A stretch of 64,000 nucleotides of DNA. Origin: Tubulanus polymorphus. Taxonomy: Eukaryota > Nemertea > Palaeonemertea > Tubulaniformes > Tubulanidae. The notes beneath the pieces are model-generated. The model saw nothing but the letters and a program-made list of their open reading frames with translations, was not told where the DNA came from and ran no database searches. Each line of letters begins with the position of its first letter. The stretch's first letter is position 1. This document shows positions 53,901 to 62,900 of the stretch, piece by piece. The position numbers and the translations under genes were made by a program. The stretch lies in the NCBI RefSeq assembly GCF_964204645.1, contig NC_134028.1, positions 17,956,153 to 18,020,152 on the forward strand, given 5' to 3'.

Positions 53901-56900
53901 TACGAGTGATCAGTTTGAAATTCTGTGGGTTTATCATATTTGTCGCACGAACTTCAAGAATGTATTGTCGTTTGACTTCACGATCCAGAGACTTCTTGAG
54001 GTTAAGCTTACCACTCGTTTTTTCCAATTCAAAATTATCACCCTCATTTCCATCTGAAATTTATGTAAATCAATCAAATATTCTAATCAAAAGCTAAATA
54101 TTGATATATAATTGCTGATCTCAATGCTCTCTAGTGTAAATCTTTGGCAACGCATCATAACTTCTCAAAGAAAATGTTTCCAGCTACACACAGAACACAA
54201 AGTTTGTTCTAGGCCCATATTTGGCTGAAATTACATTATGCGCAGGCCTGTACATATGGGAGAGTGGTTCGGACACTATTCTATATTTTGAAAAAATATT
54301 TTTCGTAATATGAAAAATATCTAGATTAAAAATTCATATGATTTCACCAATCAGAGGGTGGCAGAATGTTGACTCTTGGCAACCTCTTTCAATATAGGAC
54401 CGCATAAACTACCGGTACTGTAAAATATGGGTGTATGAAGTTGATCGTTTGACCCTGGATTTTACCACTAATATATTGACCTTACCGTGCGAAACAATAT
54501 TTTGTTGCTTAGTATTTTTAGGTCACAGGAAATAACAATTTATTAGAAATTCTACCAAACAGAAAACACAGTGCTCATCTTCTGCTATAATAGTTTAAAC
54601 AATCATTCATTATTCATAAATTATAAATACTTTATTAAAAAAGGTCTTTTATTTGGTGTGCGTGTGGGTGTGTGCGCATGAGTGTGCACGTGTAACAGAC
54701 GTAACAGTGTTAAGTGAACGTTTGCTTACACCTCAATCAGAACAAACTACGGGTATCAAATGACGACGGATGTAAAATATATTCTCACAAGCTGAGCATT
54801 CGGAATTCGCACGTGTACGGTACCTCACCAAATAATGGCTTTCCCATAATTACGTTACAAGTGCCAGAATTTCCTGTACATCCCAAAATACAGCCAATCA
54901 CATTCGCTTGTAGAAAAGGTCATTGGAATTCTCTAATGCAAGAACTAAGAATTTTCCCGAAATTTTTACGAGGCTGAAAATGTCATCAACGGAGGTTGTG
55001 CATGCCTTTAATTACACCATTTATACGTCATTTAGGCAGAGAACCAATGAAATAAATGCTCACACAAAAAACGTCCCACAATCGTATATAGAGGGCTCAA
55101 TGCCAACTCCACTATCGCTAACAAAGGTAAACCAAAAATATCACAATTTTCCCTGATTGTGCTTCGCGCCTGCAGCGATTGCACAGTCTTGCCTACCGCC
55201 ATCTCTATTGGGTGCCTTTTTGGTGATATTGCCCTTTTTCAAGTAGAACCCCCAAAAAGAATTCTGTGTACGGGCCTGACATGCATCCCGCATAAAAATC
55301 ATATTGTTCAATATGAAAAGAATACTGTTAAACAATATATGTCGCCCCGGAGTAAGCAGACTGTTAGAGACAAGAAAAAGCCAAGTGACAGATTGAATAC
55401 TTCAAAGAAACCAGTAAAGTTCATTAACTTAGAAAGAATTAATGGTTCAAGTGCAGTATAGAAAAACCTCAACCCTCACACCAAATTTCAAGGAAATCCA
55501 TAAAAAATTGCAGGCTGAATTGTGCTGTCAAGAAATTCAAGACGGCTTCAATAGGGGCTGACATCTCACAGGCCCGAATACTGATAAGCAGTTTCAGGGA
55601 AATTCATCACGAATTACAGATCGCATAACAACGGCAGCAGTTGGATGTAAACTAGATGTCACTTGACCACAGAGACACAATGACACAGCAATGATATGTT
55701 CCTAAATAATACAGTATGAACAAATCATTAGTCCACTAAATTGAGGGGCTTCTACTTACAGACAATGTGGTAATAAATGCTGGCATAATTTTCCAAGTCC
55801 TTGTCAGTAGCTTTTAATATCCCTATCAGTGAACCAACAGTAGCATTTTCTAATACCGTAAAATCATAAGGTTTCACTGATCCATTCTGAAATATGGAGT
55901 ACAGAAACATTTGAGCAAACAGCATAACACTCCCAAATTACATTTGCATGAAACTGGATTGTTTGAAAAACATAGTTCAATATACAGAGATGCTAGGGCC
56001 AAAGTACCAAAATTCTGGAATTTAGAACGGGCGTTTTTGCATCGCCGGAGATGCAGTGTCATGATCGGCATCTTTCATCTGAAAATACAACGGCAGGCAT
56101 TCGTTGTGCTTCACATCCCTCGCTGCCTTCTTATGCCGCGCGCTATCCGGGTGACGAAGAATATCTTTTTTCCCGCCACTACCGTATTTGACCTGGTCTT
56201 TACAAAGGACGCAGTACGCCATGCCAGCTAAGTCTATCTTACGAATGTAGTTCGATAAGTAGTCCCCGTTACTGTTCTTACACTCTAGCCATTGCCAGTT
56301 AAATTTATTTTTTATACGGCTGTCAATTGCCTTTATATCGGCGGACTCCCGACTGACAATCTTTCCGTGCGTGCTCATTTTGCAGACCGTCCCGCAAAAA
56401 GAAAGTTACAAAGCTGCGTGCCTCAGGACATAGCACGCGCGTGGTAATAATTAAGATGATATTCATTAAATATTATCTTAATTATTACCACGTGCATCTT
56501 CACATTGTTGGCCGTCAGCGGGACGATGTACAACGGCGCGTAAAGATAATTGACTTTTAATTGGAAATGGCGTCACAACAGTGGCGCTCCGCCTACGCAC
56601 GCACAGATACCACAACAAGCACACATATATACATTGTAGCAGAACGTCCTCGGAAACAGAGACCAAGATAAAATAACACAGAAGCGACGACGAGTACAAA
56701 CAAACGAACGCTTTTACGGTCCGTGCCATTACTGGTCGCCGCGAGGAATTCTCACCAAATTTCCGGAATTGACATCGGCGATCCTAAATTTCCGGAATTC
56801 CGGATATTTCCGGAAAACTAATATCTCTGAATATAGCTGTGATGTGGTGATGAGGTTTACTTCCTAGCTAGTTTATTCCTGTACCATCCCAGTTAACATT

Positions 56901-59900
56901 TCTAGTCGGCCCGACGTCGGCATTGAGTCAGATGAAGTCGGCATTTGGACGTGGGTCGGCAAGGAGTCGGCTTCGCCATCGGGCCGACGTTTCCACGCCG
57001 ACCCTGGCGGGGCGAATACTTATTTCTGATGCATTCGCTCTAATTACAGCACAATATATGATAGTAAATATTATGTAGGTACGTATAGCGTTGTTTTGTT
57101 TCAAAATTATCAATTCTTGATACGGTCATATTTTCGTTGTCGCACCAACGTTGGCCCGTTAACCATATGCCGACCAAGATGGTGGTGCCCTCTTTCGTCC
57201 CATTTGAGAATTATTTAAATAAGGACGATTTCTTTCAATACTTCTGTAATTAATCAATGATACACCTATACGTTTGATTATATGTTATTAAAAAAGGTTG
57301 TTAAAGAACTGAATAAAAAATTGAAAGTTTTATTTATAATGAGGCCAGCGTGGTGCGCAGGTCTACCGCCGCCATTTTGGTTCCATTCTGTTTGCTCTTT
57401 TGTTCGTATTCTTTGTTATCAAAATCGCTATTCATCAGTGTCTTCTAGTTGTATCAGGTGTAATTACAAGTGTTACATTCGGTAAGTGTTATTGTATTTA
57501 CATGGTATTTGATATTTGCGCCTGAGTTGCTTCAATTTTCTGCTTGATTAATGAAATTGAAAAAGGCCTATTTGAAGCAACATCAAATTCAATGCATTTT
57601 ATTGCTAAAAGAACACTTAAAATAATAGGTTATTAGTACCATTATGTTGTAATGATTACAAATGTGATTGATTTAGGTTAAATAGCTGATATTATGGATA
57701 CATCATCAGGTTTTAGGGCATCTTGAGCTAGTACTAGGCTGCTGCTTACGCCGCTGGACTGAAAATGAGAAATATCCCCAAAAATTGCGATCCCAGACAA
57801 AAAGAATAGACTTTAGCTAGACCTAAATTGGCTCATTACTATGGTCTCTATGAAGTTGATACAACTAATAAATACAATTGTTATACCAGTTTATTTTTGT
57901 TTTAGGGTTGTCACAGCAATCGAGTAATTTGAGGGCATGTTCTACAACAGTACAACGTCGAAGAGTGTGACATATCACTTCCCGAAGCTTCACTCAACGA
58001 TATCCAGTCAGGATCACTTATTTACTGGTGACATTTTAGAAGCAGTACGCATGATCCCTTCTTATAAAAGACTCCAACAATGAATGAATGTATCAATTTT
58101 TGTTTTGTACATGTAATTCTCTATCGTTGTCTCAGGTATCTTATGGAAGAGGTTCCTCAAACTCAGTTCCTGGATGACGTTGCAAATGACAAATAGTCGG
58201 GGAATCGACAAATATGGACGGGGTATGGTCAGATAAGGGTCAGGTGAGGTTGGCAAACGGTCGGGGAACTGACGGACATATTATTAGGCAGTCAGCAAAA
58301 TGTCGGCATACTGATGAAAACTGAAGTCGGGTCGACTACTACCCGACGAGCACGCCCATCGGTGGGACGACTGTGACACCGACTAAGGGCCGACAATCTT
58401 GCCGACTTTTTTTTGGACGTCGGGCCGACTAAAAATGTTGACTGGGTAGTAGTGAATAGATCAATGCACCACATAGCAGCGAGTTTGTGTGTTTGTGTGT
58501 GAATGCGCATGTGCCTATGCATGTGTGCACATGCACCAACGGTTTCCATGTTTTTTTCACCTCAATGTACTGAGGAATGTACTCAAAAGTCAGATCAAGT
58601 TAACCGGTGGATAAGCATAATGGTCACAATGAAGTCTTAATGAAAGTCGTATTGTCATATTGTCAACTATCAACTGGTTAAAATTAACTAACTTACTGAT
58701 CCTTGATGAGTGATAATAAAATAACTATGGAATACCTTGTATCTTGGAAATTCTGGCTGATTATCATCAACATCCAATATTTTCACTGTAAGAAATCGAC
58801 TGGTTTCAAAGGGGGTATCTCCACTGTCTTTGGCAACCAATAGCAACTGAATGTATAAGACAAATATTGAATAGATTGAAATGAAATCTTTTGGCACAAT
58901 TGAATGAAAGCTTAATCATGTTCAAACATTATTCAGATTGGTATGAAAACAAGGAAACACTTACGGTATATGTATCTATAAACTCTCGATCATAAACTTG
59001 TTCTGCGCGAATCACACCAGTTATGGGATTGATCCGGAATTCGGGAGTTGCAGAAACAAAAGTATCTCCATACATGAAACCGTATGTTATCTGACCGCTA
59101 GGACCTTCATCATCATCTATAGCTAGGACTTGATAAATAAGCATTCCCAGGTATTGATTCTGCAAATTCAATTCAATAAAATTCATTTCAGTTTGTACGC
59201 AATTATCATGAATCCTGCTAACAATTTCACAATCATGTACTGTCCTGAGTACTAAGATTATGAATATTAACGATACAAAAGAAATTATCAAGCAGTAAAC
59301 AAAAATCAGCTAAAAGATACATGGACTCCTAGTTGACAGTCATATTGTATTTTTCAGCTAATCAGCCTCCTGTGAGTTAGTGGAGTGCAGGTTTTTTTTT
59401 AGCCTAAATAGGTACCTTTAAAGATCCTTTATAAAATATGAACCAAGTTATCATCCAAACATGAAATAGGAGCCCAAGGGACACCATGCCCACTTGGAAA
59501 GTGGTTTCAAATGCTCAACAATCTAACAGTTTCAACAAGAGCCCCAAGGGGCACTATGGCCAGCCTGTCAGCTTTTCATAAAATGGCAAATGATGATGCA
59601 TTCTGTGGGTTAAATTTGTCAAAATACACTCCCAGCTGAGAGTCAATACCTAATAATTTACACAATACAATCGTAGAATACATAAGTAGCACAGACAGCA
59701 CCTGGATCTGGCAAGAACAAATACCTCAGATAAATCTTTTCCCTTGGTCTTATTGATTTTAATTTTCTGAAATTTTCTCAATATAACAAAATTGAATTGG
59801 ATTTGATATTTTTTGCAGAATAAAATTTGTTTGAATTTGTAGTTTGAGCACATGGCTAATTAGCATATCAAGGTCATCTATCCGATTTAAGAAAAAGCTA

Positions 59901-62900
59901 TTTCTTCCAGACTTTGCACAATGGTCAATGATATTTTCTGTAGTGCTAATAAAAATATTCCTCCCAAAAACCAAATCAACCAAAGCTTTCACAGAAATCG
60001 ATCTTGAAATACAATTTTAGATCTAAAAATTAAACCAGGAAGTAAAACGGTAGACGATACCGCAGGTTCATGTGAACACCTCCTGATTTCTGCGGCTAAG
60101 CCAATCATAGAGGAGTCTTTGCTTTCTGATTGGCTTTTCAAAACCGATATTTTTGCGATCAGATATTCAGGAAAAAGCTCATATAAATTTCAACGAAGTC
60201 CCCTTTCAAAATTCAGCTACGTAGAGTTTGGAGAATGGATAATGCTTTAATGAATGATTTCTATGAATATATGCTCAGTTGCACAGACAAAGAGCCTTTG
60301 CTCTGGAAACCATGTCATTTAAATTCACTCCATTTGTATAGTAATAGGCCAGCCGTATGAATGATTTCTATGAATATATGCTCAGTTGCACAGACAAAGA
60401 GCCTTTGCTCTGGAAACCATGTCATTTAAATTCACTCCATTTGTATAGTAATAGGCTCAGCCCACGGCTGGCCTAATAATCAATGCCCCTGGTGAGGATA
60501 TCCTGACACCAATGACCTTGACATTCACCACAATCCTAGAACATGTTACCAGCTACAATTTTGCATTTGATTGTGATTACAATCTACGCTTGGGTACTAA
60601 TATAATATTAAACAAGAGATCCACGGATCTTAATATCTCGGGCGCAGAATGTTATCTTTGTAATGTATAGGCGTCATCTGATTGATGCATCTTTAAGGTT
60701 TTCCTTGAACACTTCATGGATGTGTAAAATCTGCTGATTTCGGTGAACAACATCATCAAAATCTAATCAGCAATCATCGCGGCAATACACGAGCTTTGGG
60801 CCTATTCGATTGTGCGCGCATAATCTTCCGTGAAGTAGCGTATCGATCGAATCTTCGGTTATTTGCATAATGAAATAGATATGGGGAGACGGAATCGATA
60901 CTACGGCTATCAAATTAGAAATAAACATATAAGACTCTCCCATGACTAGGAAATGAGAAACTAAAACAAAGCAGATTAATAAATAAGATTTAAAGACCGG
61001 TTTGTCTGCGTCAATCGAATATGCCCTTACGTTGATTGACAGCGGGAGCTCAGCCAACCGCAGGGAGCAGTTATTTTACTTCAATGTAACGTTGTACATC
61101 GGCCTTCTAGCCGTTTTATGAAACAAAATGCTCCTTGAAATTTCTTTAAAAATCGCAACAAATTCGTCGATTTCTCTTGAATGAACGCGATATTCAAAAT
61201 TCCATTTCCAACAGATTTTAGCCGCATGATGAAGCTACATTTTGCACATAAACATAGTAGATTGCATGACTTCATGTCAAAGTTATAACCTCATTTGTTA
61301 GCAAAAATTCGATTTTTGGAGCCATTACAACATCTCGGGCTTCGCCTGAGATAAATACTAAGTTGTACTATTTAATGCCCCCTGGTGACAATATCCATGA
61401 ACCAATGACCTTGAAACTCACCAAAATCTTACATGTGAACAGCTACAACTTTGCAGGTGATTGTGGTTAGGATATGCAAAATATGCATAGGTACCAATAT
61501 AATATAGTAAACTGTAGACATCTCATGGCTAAACACATAAAATCCTGTTTATATCTGCAGCTAACTATTCTTAAAATTTTTTGTAATTTCAAACGAGGCC
61601 ATTTCTTAAGATTATGGTTCCTAGTAATCAGCGAATGTATATTGCTTTGATGCATAATTAATGAAAATATGCTCAGTTGCCCAGCAAAAAGCCGTCTTGA
61701 ACCAAAACATTCAATTTCACTCCATTTTTATAAAAATATGGCCGACAGTGTTGTCACTTTGCAAAATTTTCCAATAATGCAGATTCTCTTGATTTTTACT
61801 AATAATGAGGTCTTCCTGTGGAGACGGGAAAAGGCACTAATAAATCTTAGAATCCCCACTATTTGCACTCAACGTTGGTAATTACATAATAATAATAGGA
61901 GAGAGGCAATGAGGATAAGTGCCTTGTCCAAAGAAACTACTGTAATGTACATGGTTCGAAAATCAAAATCAAACCCCCTGATTTGCTCCTGGTAGGTGAG
62001 GTGGATTTCTAAGGGACACAAAATTAAAACAAATCAAGACCTAATATACCAATCAAATATATATTAACTTTTATCAAGAATAACCATACACCATATCACC
62101 AATTACCGATAGGCTCTCAAAAAATTGGCTCATTGGCTATCTAATAGGATAAAGCTTTTGGATTTAAATTCCGACAATGATTACCTCCAAAACAGTGATT
62201 GTCCAGTTGTTAAATGGTGGTCGAATCCATCTAGGCGCTCCATTGTTTGCAGCAATAACTTTAATTGTTACATTGGCTGACTGCCACAATCCTGATGAGT
62301 TTCCTTGAAGATCAGTAGCTCTGACAATCATCTTATAAGTACCAGTTTTGCCATTCAGTGTTTCATTGACAGAAATAAGCCCAGTCTTAGAATTGAGATC
62401 AAATAAGTCTACAAAAAAGGATATTTTTCGCTTTCATCAAATGGGAAAAGTAACACCCATAATAAAACTGATTTTATTTCAACTTCATAGATATCTAACT
62501 TGACATGGTTGATTTCCTATATCAACAGGCTTTTTCCATCAATTGATTAATATACATACATGAAGGATCCCCCCAGAACTTTGTGTATCTAAGATCAGCA
62601 TTTATTCCTTCATCATTGTCTGCAGCACGCAACTTCAATACTGAATAATGAACTGGTGTTGTCTCAATGATGGTTGCAAAATATTCTGCGTCTTTGAATA
62701 CTGGTTTGTTGTCGTTGATGTCCTTCAAAGTAACATAAATCTACAAAAACAGAAACCACTCAGGAAAGTCCCTCAACATACTTAAACATTAAAAAGTAAA
62801 ACACAAATTACTCTAAATAACAAAGTATAGGGCTGGGTATTAAAGAATCCTTGGAGGCCTATGAAATAGAATTCTTCTTCAGGTTTGTGATACAAAGCAA

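Larger units (their letters stand above)
59465..61510 (+). repeat. R2 copy nested with R1 and R3 insertions
   Basis: R2 left module at 59470-59535 is interrupted by R1 (59536-60480), resumes mid-family at TCAATGCCCCTGGTGAGG (60481), is interrupted again by R3 (60612-61352), and resumes at AATACTAAGTTGTACTATTT (61353) to about 61510. All three lie in the cadherin intron between 59160 and 62184. Confidence 0.75.

Noticed and set aside
60767-61057. Minus-strand frame with a hydrophobic stretch inside R3
   Set aside because: No domain, no splice structure and the position inside an inserted repeat make a gene unlikely.
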